Source: Thiorhodovibrio litoralis (GTDB taxonomy: Bacteria; Pseudomonadota; Gammaproteobacteria; Chromatiales; Chromatiaceae). Taken from it: a stretch of 64,000 nucleotides of DNA. Numbering within the stretch: the stretch's first letter is position 1; each line of letters begins with the position of its first letter. The notes below the pieces were generated by a model, which worked only from the letters and a program-made list of their open reading frames with translations, made no database searches and had not been told where the DNA came from. The translations under genes were made by a program, and so were the position numbers. Below are positions 16,831-25,724 of this stretch, in pieces. The stretch covers positions 2,218,501 through 2,282,500 of the forward strand of contig NZ_CP121473.1 in NCBI RefSeq assembly GCF_033954455.1, in the 5' to 3' direction.

Positions 16831-16947
16831 GCAACACCGAACACACTAAGGATTGACCTGCCGGTCGCGGGCTTCCCAAACGCTGCCGAGTTGTCGGCCA
16901 ATTTTGATAAGGAGGTGCGTTTCCTGCTTATCATCGAACTGTGTTAG
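16831..16947 (+). pseudogene. Remnant of a UPF0175 antitoxin gene
   Basis: Reads NTLRIDLPVAGFPNAAELSA then NFDKEVRFLLIIEL before TAG 16945. It matches the first 35 residues of the intact orphan antitoxin at 29526-29774 (NTLTIELPVAGLPTAAEL ... FPLATKLF) but has no ATG and ends before the DNA-binding helices. No toxin gene follows. Confidence 0.6.
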
Positions 16948-17171
16948 TAGTAGTGCCGCATTTCTGCGGATAGTGGGTGATTAGGCTTTCATCGCTGCCG
17001 GTGGGAGCCGAAGGGGCAAGGTCTGTTCATGGCCGGATTACGTCACTGATCTTGTCTAGTCAGCATGACTCTGATGGGTCAAGCGGACGCCACCAGAGGT
17101 CAAACGAGTTCAATGACTGGCGAACCAGATCGCCAGTTTTTTGGGACTCATCAGACCCCACTTACCAGGGT

Positions 17172-17708
17172 ATGATGAACAAAGCTCGTCGCGCCTTGTA
17201 CAACTTGCTTCCGACACGTTCCGTTAAGCGTCGTGAGTTGCCGGATACCGTTGCGAAGATTGACCTTGATGGGCTGATGGGGACCTGGTTTGAAGTGGCC
17301 AGGTTGCCCAATCTCGAAGCCGACGGTCCAGGACAGTGTAGCGTCAATGTGACTGCAACCTATGCCAAACGCCCCGATGGGCGCATCGCCGTCCAAACAG
17401 TCGCCTACAACGCGAAAGCGCGAATGCGCCGCAATGAGGTGCATGGCCTGGTTTATCCTGCCGACGCGAGCGGGGCAAAGCTCATCCTGCGGTTCTTTAA
17501 GCTGATTCGGGGCGATCTGTGGGTCATTGGCCTCGACCCGCAATACCGATGGCTGCTCATGGGTACCCCAAGCCGAAGGCGGCTTTGGCTCATTGCCCGT
17601 GCGCCTTGCATTTCCCCTGAGGATTATGATCGAGCCATCGCGATTGCCGCGGAGCAAGGCTATGACGCCGCGCGCGTCAGAAGGACCCAGCAACAGATGC
17701 TGGAATAA
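17172..17708 (+). CDS. Lipocalin family (Blc-like) protein
   Basis: 178-aa lipocalin. The signature G-x-W motif is in MGTWFEVARLPN (about 36-47), followed by the beta-barrel strand CSVNVTATYAKRPDG and the conserved DLWVIGLDPQYRWLLMGTPSRRRLWLIAR. Bacterial Blc proteins bind fatty acids or lysophospholipids. ATG 17172 (or the next codon, 17175) is chosen because the longer frame has no ribosome site. Unlike E. coli Blc, no lipobox or signal peptide is visible, so it may be cytoplasmic. Confidence 0.8.
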   Translation: MMNKARRALYNLLPTRSVKRRELPDTVAKIDLDGLMGTWFEVARLPNLEADGPGQCSVNVTATYAKRPDGRIAVQTVAYNAKARMRRNEVHGLVYPADASGAKLILRFFKLIRGDLWVIGLDPQYRWLLMGTPSRRRLWLIARAPCISPEDYDRAIAIAAEQGYDAARVRRTQQQMLE

Positions 17709-17852
17709 AACAGCAATGGCTGGCTTGTGATCGGTTGTCCTCGTCTTGCCGGTCTGAGGCAAAGTCTCGCTAGGATGTGCCAAATTTCCACTCCTGGGCC
17801 GACGCGCTAAACTTGGCCTACAGTTCGAAGCTCGGCATCTTTGGAGGTCCAC

Positions 17853-18782
17853 TTGTCAGACTTCACGCTATCCACCCCAGAACAAGTCACGGCCTGTCTA
17901 TCAGCACCTGCAAGTACTGCTGAGTTGCCCATGGGACCGATGCAGTTCGCCGACGTCGGTGACGGACCGCCGCTCCTGTGCGTCCACGGTGGCCCTGGCG
18001 GTTATGACCAAGGCTTGATTCTGGGTGAAACCTTTCGGGTGAATGGCTTTCGGGTCATTGGTCCGTCCCGACCGGGTTATCTGGAAACGCCGCTGAAAAC
18101 GGGCACGACATTGACTGAGCAGGCTGACGCCCTCGCGGCACTGCTTGATTATCTCGGCATTGAGCGCTGCGCCGTGGTTGGTGTCTCCGCGGCTGGTGGG
18201 GCCATTTATGAACTTGCCGCGCGCCACCCGCGGAAAGTGTCGGCCTTGGTTGCCGTCGACTGCGTGGCGAGCAAATATGAGCCGCCGGTGAGTGACCTGG
18301 AGATGAAGCTCTTCGTTTCCACCTTCGGTTTTAAGCTGACCGCGATCATGGCCGACTATCTGACCGGGGCTACCATCAAGGGCCTCATCGCCCAGGAAGG
18401 CAAGCTAGACCGGGCTCAGGTCGCCGAGCGTGTGGCGCACATTGAGGCCGATCCCCTCAAGCAAGCGTACTTCATGGCCATGGTGCATTCATTTGGAGAT
18501 CACGCTGCCAAGCGAGTCCCTGGGGCGCGGAATGACAATGCGCAATTAGGAGCAATCGCCGCGCTGCCTCTGGAGCGGATAATCGCCCCGACCTTGATTA
18601 TTCATGGCACGGCGGACAATGACGTTTTTCCCTCTCACGCGGAACATGCCCACCGCCACATCGCCGGCTCCGAGCTGCGATGGATCCAGGATGGCACCCA
18701 CTTCTGCTTCTGGCTGTCCGACACAGCCGAGGCAGACCGCCGATACGCCGTCGACTGGCTTAGGCATAAGGCAAATAGCTGA
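17853..18782 (+). CDS. Alpha/beta hydrolase
   Basis: 309-aa alpha/beta hydrolase. The oxyanion region CVHGGPGGYDQG, the nucleophile elbow GVSAAGG (Ser near 112), the acid in HGTADNDVF and the catalytic His in DGTHFCFW form a full triad. TTG 17853 is chosen because GGAGG (17843-17847) sits five bases before it; the upstream TTG 17841 overlaps that site. HGGPGG is typical of proline-iminopeptidase-like and esterase groups, but the substrate cannot be told from sequence. Confidence 0.82.
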   Translation: MSDFTLSTPEQVTACLSAPASTAELPMGPMQFADVGDGPPLLCVHGGPGGYDQGLILGETFRVNGFRVIGPSRPGYLETPLKTGTTLTEQADALAALLDYLGIERCAVVGVSAAGGAIYELAARHPRKVSALVAVDCVASKYEPPVSDLEMKLFVSTFGFKLTAIMADYLTGATIKGLIAQEGKLDRAQVAERVAHIEADPLKQAYFMAMVHSFGDHAAKRVPGARNDNAQLGAIAALPLERIIAPTLIIHGTADNDVFPSHAEHAHRHIAGSELRWIQDGTHFCFWLSDTAEADRRYAVDWLRHKANS

Positions 18783-19165
18783 AACAAGACACGAAGTAGC
18801 AGTCTAAGACCGAAGCCGCTTCCCAAACCTCTTGCGGTACCTCAATCGTAGCACCGATCGAGCGTGTCCATGCCTTCAAGAAAGTTGACGGCAAGTTCCT
18901 CACCTCCGAAGCTGAGGCCATGCGGCACATCGCCTGGCACCAGTTATCGCAGTCCGGTCACTGTTTCCGCGTTCGCGCTGCGGGCCTGATTCAAGTCGGT
19001 GACCGCGTTCAGATCTTATCGCCTGTGAGCAGATCGCAACGCTGAGAACGCGCAAGCGCCCTGTCCAACCATTCTTCACGCGCCCTGTCCTGGCAGCGCG
19101 AAAGACGCCCATCCGCCTGAGGTTTCCGGGTCGCTCTGACAACTCGCAGCGATCAGGATGGTGGC
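18783..19165. other. Intergenic stretch with a possible gene fragment
   Basis: From 18848 to the TGA at 19043 an open frame reads coding-like sequence (APIERVHAFKKVDGKFLTSE ... GLIQVGDRVQIL) but has no start codon with a ribosome site. It could be a decayed gene at the junction between chromosomal genes and the transfer region that begins at 19166. I recognise no family with confidence. Confidence 0.35.
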
Positions 19166-20224
19166 ATGAACACCATCCCGATCCCCCTGCTCATGCTGTC
19201 AGGCGCCCTCGTCCTTGGCAGCACCGTCCATGCCCAGACTGAGCCCACCTCGCCGCGCTTCTACGAGCGTGGCGCCGAGGGCTGGTTCTGGTATGCCGAA
19301 CAACCGCCCGAACCCGAGCCTGAACCCGAGGAGGAACTCGAACCGCCACCTGATCCGCCCCCACCAACAGAAACCGACAAGGTCGCCGAGCAACCGCTCA
19401 CGCCCCAGACGCCAACCAACCCCGCCGGCCCCGCGCCCCTCTCCGCCGCCTGGCTGCGCGCGAACCTGGAGCGCTATCGCGATGTTGCCATCGACGACCC
19501 CTCGCAGCAGAACGTCTCCCTCTATCTCTACCTGCAACGCCTGGCTATCGACAAAGCCGAGCGCTTCGCCGAGGCAAGCCAGCGCGCGGTCTGGTCCGAT
19601 CCTTTCCTCGACGAGACCACCCGTCGGCCACTCGCGACCTTCGCCGCCAACCTGGTCAACCGCGAAGCCGCGAACCAACGCGACCAAGCACTGACCAAGA
19701 CCGCCCAGGTCGCCGGCCTTTGGTTCCTGTACCGCTCCGATTGTCCATACTGCGAAGCCCAGGCCCCGCTGCTTGAGCTGCTGACCAACCGCTACGGCTT
19801 CGACGTGCAGGCCATCGCCCTCGATGGCCGACCCTTGCCAAGCGGGTTCTTCCCCAACTTCCGCACCGATAGTGGTCAAGCCCGCGCGCTTGGCGTGGTC
19901 TCCACCCCGGCGCTGTTCCTGGTCCGTCCGCCGGACGGGATCAAGCCTTTGTCCCAGGGCGTGCTATCGCTGGCCGAATTGCAGCAGCGCATCGTCCAGA
20001 CCGCCGCCGATGCCGGCTGGATCGATCCGCAGTGGCTTGAACGCAGCCGCGCGCGGGTGACCGCGCTGCGTTTGGACGCGGGTGCGTTAAGCAATCCCGC
20101 CCTGGCCGAAGACCCCGAACGGCTGCTTGATCACCTGCGCGGCCAGCGCCCCACGGCTCCCAACCCCCCGGTCACTGAACCCCTGCTTCCATCCCCCACG
20201 ACTCATCGCCTCGGAGGTCACTAA
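19166..20224 (+). CDS. traF: Conjugative pilus assembly protein TraF
   Basis: 352-aa periplasmic protein of F-type type IV secretion systems. A signal peptide (MNTIPIPLLMLSGALVLGST, cleaved near VHAQ) is followed by a Pro/Glu-rich linker (about 48-90) and a thioredoxin-like domain. That domain contains LYRSDCPYCEAQAPLLELL (CPYC near 193-196), a redox motif kept in many ICE TraF proteins. TraF acts with TraH in pilus assembly and disulfide handling. Its TAA overlaps the traH ATG (TAATG). The C-terminal 50 residues are Pro-rich and variable. Confidence 0.9.
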   Translation: MNTIPIPLLMLSGALVLGSTVHAQTEPTSPRFYERGAEGWFWYAEQPPEPEPEPEEELEPPPDPPPPTETDKVAEQPLTPQTPTNPAGPAPLSAAWLRANLERYRDVAIDDPSQQNVSLYLYLQRLAIDKAERFAEASQRAVWSDPFLDETTRRPLATFAANLVNREAANQRDQALTKTAQVAGLWFLYRSDCPYCEAQAPLLELLTNRYGFDVQAIALDGRPLPSGFFPNFRTDSGQARALGVVSTPALFLVRPPDGIKPLSQGVLSLAELQQRIVQTAADAGWIDPQWLERSRARVTALRLDAGALSNPALAEDPERLLDHLRGQRPTAPNPPVTEPLLPSPTTHRLGGH

Positions 20225-20307
20225 TGCGCGTTGCGCCCGTCCTTGGTTTATCCCTCACCCTCTGCACCGGGTTGCCCGGCATGGCGCAGGCCGATCTATC
20301 GGCCGAG
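20224..20307 (+). pseudogene. traH: traH 5' fragment (signal peptide only)
   Basis: ATG 20224 begins the TraH signal peptide (MRVAPVLGLSLTLCTGLPGM then AQADLSAE). The gene is cut after the Glu codon at 20305-20307 by transposon copy B. Removing the element and one CCGAG duplication gives SAELDAMFDSL in frame with 24386. Alone, this fragment encodes only a signal peptide. Confidence 0.9.
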
Positions 20308-20459
20308 TGAGCGTAATCACGATAATTGCGGGACCCATTTCCAAGCCATTTGAAGGACATGGAATGCGTGTGGGATCACGGGGGCCGTTACTGGCCGACA
20401 GCGGGAAGCCGGAATCGTGAACCACGCTCCCCCCCTGAGGGGGGAGAGACGCAGCGGGT

Positions 20460-21269
20460 TCAGTTGCCTCTAGCGCTCTGGCGAATGGCGCGAGCGAGGG
20501 TGTAGCGGGCATAGCGCTCGGCATCGGCTCCGCGACGCGGGGACGCGCGCTCGAGCAAGCGCTGGTAGACCGTGGTCGGTGCAAGGCCCGCCTCAAGAGC
20601 GCCGCAGACCCAGCCCCATTCGCGGGCGGATTCGGACGGATCCCCGGTGGATAAGCGCGCCCGTGGAGCGCAGTTGACGACTGGCGGCGGAGCCGGAGCC
20701 ATCGTTGGCAAGGCCGGAGTTGGATCCCAGACGCGCTCCTGCGGGCTTGGTCGCCGAAGGACATTGACCCACTCCCCGCCACGCTTGGCATTCTTCATCC
20801 CGGCGAGCCGACCGAGGTGCTCACCGGAGACCGAGCCCGGATCGGCGCCAACGCGCGGGATCAGCCAACGCTGCACATCACAGCGCTGCGCCTCATCGAG
20901 CGCGCGGGTCAGCCGTAGCCACAGGTGGCAGCCCCCGAGCGTCGAAGTCTGCACCACCAGGGCCGCATAGTGCCGAGCGATGCGCTGCGCCATCGGCCGT
21001 GCGACATCATCGAGAAACACCATTGGCCAGGGATAGCCGCGGGCTGGACGGATATAAATATCGGCCTGTTGGACATTGCGCGCTCTGGCCAGCCCCAACG
21101 GAAGCTGATCCAAAGAGCGATCATGGAACCACAGCATCGTCGCCTTGGCGGTGCGCACCGCCAAATCGGCACGCACGATGCCAGCGTCGTGCCATGCCTC
21201 AAGCATCACGGCGGTGTGTCTTGCCGCTGTCATGGCCTGGTGCGGGCGCTCAGCGCTCAAGCGGCTCAT
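20460..21269 (-). CDS. AEP/RepB-type primase-like protein (copy B)
   Basis: 269 aa with a translation identical to the copy A gene at 5241-6050, including MVFLDDV and GGCHLWL primase-type motifs. The start overlaps the ATPase stop. See copy A for interpretation. Confidence 0.7.
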   Translation of the reverse strand: MSRLSAERPHQAMTAARHTAVMLEAWHDAGIVRADLAVRTAKATMLWFHDRSLDQLPLGLARARNVQQADIYIRPARGYPWPMVFLDDVARPMAQRIARHYAALVVQTSTLGGCHLWLRLTRALDEAQRCDVQRWLIPRVGADPGSVSGEHLGRLAGMKNAKRGGEWVNVLRRPSPQERVWDPTPALPTMAPAPPPVVNCAPRARLSTGDPSESAREWGWVCGALEAGLAPTTVYQRLLERASPRRGADAERYARYTLARAIRQSARGN

Positions 21270-22120
21270 CAGGCGCCCGCCCTGGCACTCGGGCGTTGGC
21301 GGGCGTTGCCCGCCGCTGAACCAAACACCTCAAGGTAGAGTTGTTCATCGAGCTGCGCGCGTTCGAGCCGAGCAGCCTGCGCCAGCAATTCTGCCGCCAT
21401 GGTCGTGAGCACGCGATAATTGCCCAACGCATGCTCAGCGAGCGTCTTCATCAGCCCTGCGCTCATCAGACTCGCATTGCCGGCACTGTGTTGTAAATGC
21501 TCCAGGCAGGCGACCAGCGCCTCGCGACTGGCATACTCCATACTCAGGCGCGTACGGATACGACTGCCCAGCGGCAGCAACTCCTCACGGCGCAGCTTGG
21601 TCGCCAGGCGGCCATCGCCGGCCAGGATCACGCTCAACAACGTGCGCGAATCGAACTGCATGGAGGTCAGCAGACGCAGCTCATTGAGCACCGTCGGATG
21701 CATCTCCTGCGCCTCGTCGATGAGCAACACCGGGCGCAACAGCGTCGTCTCCAGATGCGCCAGCCAGCGCTCGCGCAGGATCTTGAAGCCACCCCAGCGG
21801 TTATGGGGCTTGAGGTCAACGGCGAACAGATCGCCCATCTCGCGGTAGAAGTCCGCCACCTTCGAGCTGGGATGCGTGAGCGCCCCAACGCTGATATCGG
21901 GCAGCTGGCGCAGACGCTCATCGAGCAGGCGCAGTACCGCACTCTTGCCGGTACCCGGATCACCTTGAATGAGCGCAAAACCGCCTTCGCGGATCAGGCT
22001 CTGCTCGATGCGCCAGCAAAACTGCTCCACCGGCGCGCTGCGATGCAGTGCCGCCGTCGGCAGCTCCGGGGAGAACGGATTGAACTTCAGTCCATAGAGG
22101 GCCAGCAGGGTCTTGTTCAT
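21269..22120 (-). CDS. TniB/TnsC-like AAA ATPase (copy B)
   Basis: 283 aa, the same protein as 4390-5241, with Walker A GDPGTGKS and Walker B LLIDEAQEM. At least one silent base differs from copy A (in the codons near 21423). It overlaps the transposase stop by four bases. Confidence 0.9.
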   Translation of the reverse strand: MNKTLLALYGLKFNPFSPELPTAALHRSAPVEQFCWRIEQSLIREGGFALIQGDPGTGKSAVLRLLDERLRQLPDISVGALTHPSSKVADFYREMGDLFAVDLKPHNRWGGFKILRERWLAHLETTLLRPVLLIDEAQEMHPTVLNELRLLTSMQFDSRTLLSVILAGDGRLATKLRREELLPLGSRIRTRLSMEYASREALVACLEHLQHSAGNASLMSAGLMKTLAEHALGNYRVLTTMAAELLAQAARLERAQLDEQLYLEVFGSAAGNARQRPSARAGA

Positions 22121-23574
22121 CGACTGGATTCCAGGTCATCGTGTTTTGGCAGATAGGCCGGCGGCAGACCGGTGGCGGCATACTCGGCGAGCAAGTCGCG
22201 CAGCAACGGTGGCAGCGTCGTGGCGCGTTGTGATGGCGGTGGCGGTGCGCCGGCGGGCTCAAGGCGCCGACGCTGCCCGGAGGCATTGGCGGCTTTATCG
22301 AGGGGATAGAGGCGGCAGAGGATGGCGCCCGAGTGGGGATCAACCACGTCCACAGCACTCAGATCCCAGCGGGCATAAGCGATATGCAGTTGCTCAAGGT
22401 GACGCAAGCGCGCCGGCACCTCGAAGCGCTTGCCCGCCAGGCTGAGCGTCCCATCGCTGCGGCGCTGACGGCGTTGGACGCGACAACGAAAAGCGGCGCG
22501 GACCTGCTCGCTGTCCGGACAGGGGCGCCCCACGTTGGGCGCATCGAGAAGACGCGCAAGCGGCGTGGCGGCGGTCTCACTGTGGACCTTGCGGTGGTAC
22601 TCCTGCTCCACCCACGCCTGAGTGAGGGTGTTGAGCCGCTGCAGGCTCAGCTCCTCCAGCCCCTTAAGCATCGCCATCAGGCGGCCTTCCAGCGTGGCCC
22701 AGAAGCGCTCCTGCTTGGCGTTCTGATACGGGCTGTACGGCAGGGTCGGCTCGTGGAGGATGCCCAGCGCATGCAATCCGGCGGTGAATTCCTCGGCCTG
22801 CATTGCCGCGCCGTTATCGCTCATCAGGGCGCGCGGCAGCCCGCGCTTGTGCAACGCCTGTCCCAGACCATGCACCAAGGTCTCGGTGGTCTCATCGAGG
22901 TACCACTGCAGATGGCAGATCAGGCGCGAGTGATCGTCGATGACCGCCAGCAGCAGGGGCTTGACCCAGACGCCACCCCGGGTGAGGACGTTGCGCGAGC
23001 CATGATGAAAGTCCAGATGCCACAAGGCATGGACATACTGGGCTTCATAGCTGCGCACCTCGCAGGCCTCCAGGCGCCGCGCGGCCTGCTCGGCCCCGGG
23101 TGTCTTGCGCGCCGGGACACGCCGGCGGTGCAGGCCCGCGCGCTTCATGAAGCGGCGCACGGTGGCATAGGAGGGCAGCGGCCCCAGGGTTTCATCGCCC
23201 GCGCACAAGGCGGCGAGGTTGTCGTAATGCAGCTGCACCGTCCAACCGGGGTAGTCGCGGTATTGCGCCTGTACGGCCTCCATCAGGCGCGGGCTCAGCG
23301 CGCGCTGCTCCCCGGCATCGCTGCGCCGGCGCGGGCGCAGTGCGGTCACCGGGTCTTGGGCATCGCGTGCGAGGTAATACCAACGCTCCAAGGTGCCAAA
23401 GCTAAAACTGACCGCCCGCCCAGTCACCGGATGGCGCCATGACTTGGCCGCTAGCGCCTTCAGCCGCGCGCCCAGCGCGTTCGCCGGCGCAGGATCAGCC
23501 AATAAAGGACCAATAATGGCAAAGCGCAACCGCGCCCAACCATCGGGATCACCGAGGCCGTTGTCATCGGACAT
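22117..23574 (-). CDS. DDE (rve) transposase (copy B)
   Basis: 485 aa with the catalytic D, D, E residues intact (WHLDFHH, MSDNGA, KQERFW). It differs from copy A by four conservative changes and a larger number of silent substitutions concentrated in the central third. Both alleles look functional. Confidence 0.9.
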   Translation of the reverse strand: MSDDNGLGDPDGWARLRFAIIGPLLADPAPANALGARLKALAAKSWRHPVTGRAVSFSFGTLERWYYLARDAQDPVTALRPRRRSDAGEQRALSPRLMEAVQAQYRDYPGWTVQLHYDNLAALCAGDETLGPLPSYATVRRFMKRAGLHRRRVPARKTPGAEQAARRLEACEVRSYEAQYVHALWHLDFHHGSRNVLTRGGVWVKPLLLAVIDDHSRLICHLQWYLDETTETLVHGLGQALHKRGLPRALMSDNGAAMQAEEFTAGLHALGILHEPTLPYSPYQNAKQERFWATLEGRLMAMLKGLEELSLQRLNTLTQAWVEQEYHRKVHSETAATPLARLLDAPNVGRPCPDSEQVRAAFRCRVQRRQRRSDGTLSLAGKRFEVPARLRHLEQLHIAYARWDLSAVDVVDPHSGAILCRLYPLDKAANASGQRRRLEPAGAPPPPSQRATTLPPLLRDLLAEYAATGLPPAYLPKHDDLESSR

Positions 23575-23667
23575 TCGTCTTCACCTCCCAGTTGTTTCAC
23601 ACATCACCGGGAGTCTAGAAGGCGCCGCCCAGCGGCGCGATGAGGTCTTCTGCGGGTTGGCGTTGCC

Positions 23668-24234
23668 CTACAGCGAGCCTGTCGCTGTCGTGCTCGGGGC
23701 GATCAATATCAGCAGTTGCACGACGCGCTCGGACAACGCTTTTGCGCTCAATTTTTCCAGCAGGGATCCTGGCAGGTGCTCGGTGGCGATCGGCGGCATC
23801 AACAGACCAGCCAAGGATCGAAAGCAGCGGGTTTGCACAAACTGCTCACGCCACCAGTGCTGCCACCGCCGCAGGGTTTGGACGGTGACACCGAGCGTCT
23901 TGATCAAGCGCTGGCGACGCGATGCGCTCAGCCCGCAATGCAGGGCGGAAATCAGCACGACGATGACCCCGAGATAGACCTTGCGGCCCAGAAACCGAAC
24001 GGAAGGCGGGGTGCTGCGCCGCCGGCACCCGTCCGCGGCGCAGCAGAAACTCAGACGGCTCTGGTAGCTCTCATCCAAGACGCCACGCACACCTCGGGGC
24101 TTACGCGGATAACGGGCGCTGTGCAACGCACCACCGCAGTCACAGCCGCCCGCGCGGACTTCCTCGGCAATCGACTCGTCGATCCGGGTGAGCAGGTGGT
24201 AAAAGTTCGTGTCGGCAAGAAAGGCGTGACACAC
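23668..24234 (-). CDS. Transposon zinc-ribbon/HTH protein (copy B)
   Basis: 188 aa; identical to the copy A protein at 2273-2842 except for the loss of one Val codon (RKPRGVRGV instead of RKPRGVVRGV). The cysteine pairs and the predicted HTH are kept. GTG start at 24234. Confidence 0.7.
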   Translation of the reverse strand: MCHAFLADTNFYHLLTRIDESIAEEVRAGGCDCGGALHSARYPRKPRGVRGVLDESYQSRLSFCCAADGCRRRSTPPSVRFLGRKVYLGVIVVLISALHCGLSASRRQRLIKTLGVTVQTLRRWQHWWREQFVQTRCFRSLAGLLMPPIATEHLPGSLLEKLSAKALSERVVQLLILIAPSTTATGSL

Positions 24235-24385
24235 TGGGACTGTCTCCTGGTTTTTGGCGAAATTCGGAGACAGCCCTCTCGGGCAACTTGCGTCAAGTTG
24301 TTTGAGGGGGTTTTTTGTTTTCCCTCACTGAATTTGCTCAGAATCGCGGCCGATTCCCGCAAATAGTCTGCTCAGGCTCACCGAG

Positions 24386-25720
24386 CTGGATGCCATGTTT
24401 GACAGCCTGGTCAACGTGACTGATCCCACCGCCCACATGGGCCAGCGCCGGGGCGTGCTCTCCGGCGGCTCGGTCTATGCCCGCAACCGGGTGATGACGG
24501 TCAATCCCGTGCATATCATCCCGCCGAGCTTCGAGGCCGGCTGCGGCGGTATCGATCTGGTCGCCGGTGGCTTCAGCTATATCTCCCGCGAGCAGCTGAC
24601 CGAGCTGTTTCGCGCCATTGCCGCCAATGCCGGCAGCTATGCCTTCAAGCTGGCGTTGGACTCTATGTGCCAGAACTGCGGGCAGGTCATGGACTCGTTG
24701 CAGAAGAAGATCCAGGCGCTCAATAGCCTGTTTGCCAATTCCTGTCAGCTGGGGCAGGGCGTGGTCAACGATGTGGTCGATGCCTTCGACACCAAACAGA
24801 AGATCAAGCACTCCGAAGCCTCGTTGGTTAGAGGATTGGGCGATGTCTTCGAGACCTGGTCCACGGTGACTGGCGAGGACCCCATCACCCAGGTGCAGAA
24901 CAGCGACCCGGATTATGCCCGCGAGGAACTCCAGGGCAACCTGGTCTGGCGGGCCTTGAAAGACGGCGCCGTCAGCGGCTGGTTCGATGCCGGGGATGAC
25001 AGCCTGCTCGAAAGCCTGATGTCGGTCACCGGCAGCGTCATCGTCGGACCACCGGAACCGAGTCCGGACGGGCAGGGCAGTAACAACCGCGTCACCCCGC
25101 TGCCAGCCGTCTTGTCGCTGCGCGATCTGCTGCACGGCACCACGGACAACCGCGAAGTCCAGGTCTATCGCTGCGCCCCCAGTCGCGATGCCGATGACTG
25201 TCTCTCACCCACCGTCCAAGCGCTGACCCTCACCGGCATGATCGAACGGGTCCGCACCCTGCTGATCGGGGATGCGAGTTCACCCGGACTCATCGCCAAG
25301 TTCCGCTTCGGCACCAGCGACTTCACCGCCGACGAGAAAGCCTTCATGCAGGTCGCCCCCAATGGCCTGGGCGGTGCCGTGGCCAATCTGGCGCGCATCG
25401 ATGAAGGCACGGCAGTGCTCTTCGCCGAGCGGGCCGCGCCGGTGATCGCCATCGAGTTGGTGCAGGAGCTGCTGCATGACATGGCCCGCGCGGTCAGCTT
25501 GGCGACGGTGGTCGCGGACAACGCCTATGCCGGTCTGCTCAGAGAACAGATCACCGAGTCTCGAGCGGACCTCAGAGCCGAATACGAGGTGGTCAGCGCC
25601 CAATACGGCACCGCGCAGGAACAACTCGCCTACTACATGGACCTGCTGCAAGCGGCCAAATCGACACCCTACTGGAGTGTTGAACAAGCCGGCGGCGGCC
25701 GCCTGACCCCGGAGGGCTGA
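24386..25720 (+). pseudogene. traH: traH main part, separated from its signal peptide
   Basis: Encodes the mature TraH protein (LDAMFDSLVNVTDPTAHMGQ ... EQAGGGRLTPEG), 444 codons in phase with the 5' fragment. TraH is a periplasmic component needed for F-type pilus assembly, with helical segments and conserved cysteines (CGG, MCQNCGQV, NSCQLG). Translation could restart at ATG 24395, giving 441 aa, but without the signal peptide the product would not reach the periplasm. traG follows after four bases. Confidence 0.9.
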
Positions 25721-25724
25721 GTCG

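Larger units (their letters stand above)
20308..24380 (-). mobile_element. Four-gene transposon, copy B (4073 bp), inside traH
   Basis: Inverted copy of the element at 2127-6202, three bases shorter because of one deleted codon in the zinc-ribbon gene. The target duplication is CCGAG (20303-20307 and 24381-24385). Ends are the same as copy A. All four genes are intact. Most sequence is identical, but differences cluster within the transposase gene around 22700-23300, mostly synonymous, suggesting either separate arrival of diverged copies or patchy gene conversion. Confidence 0.92.
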
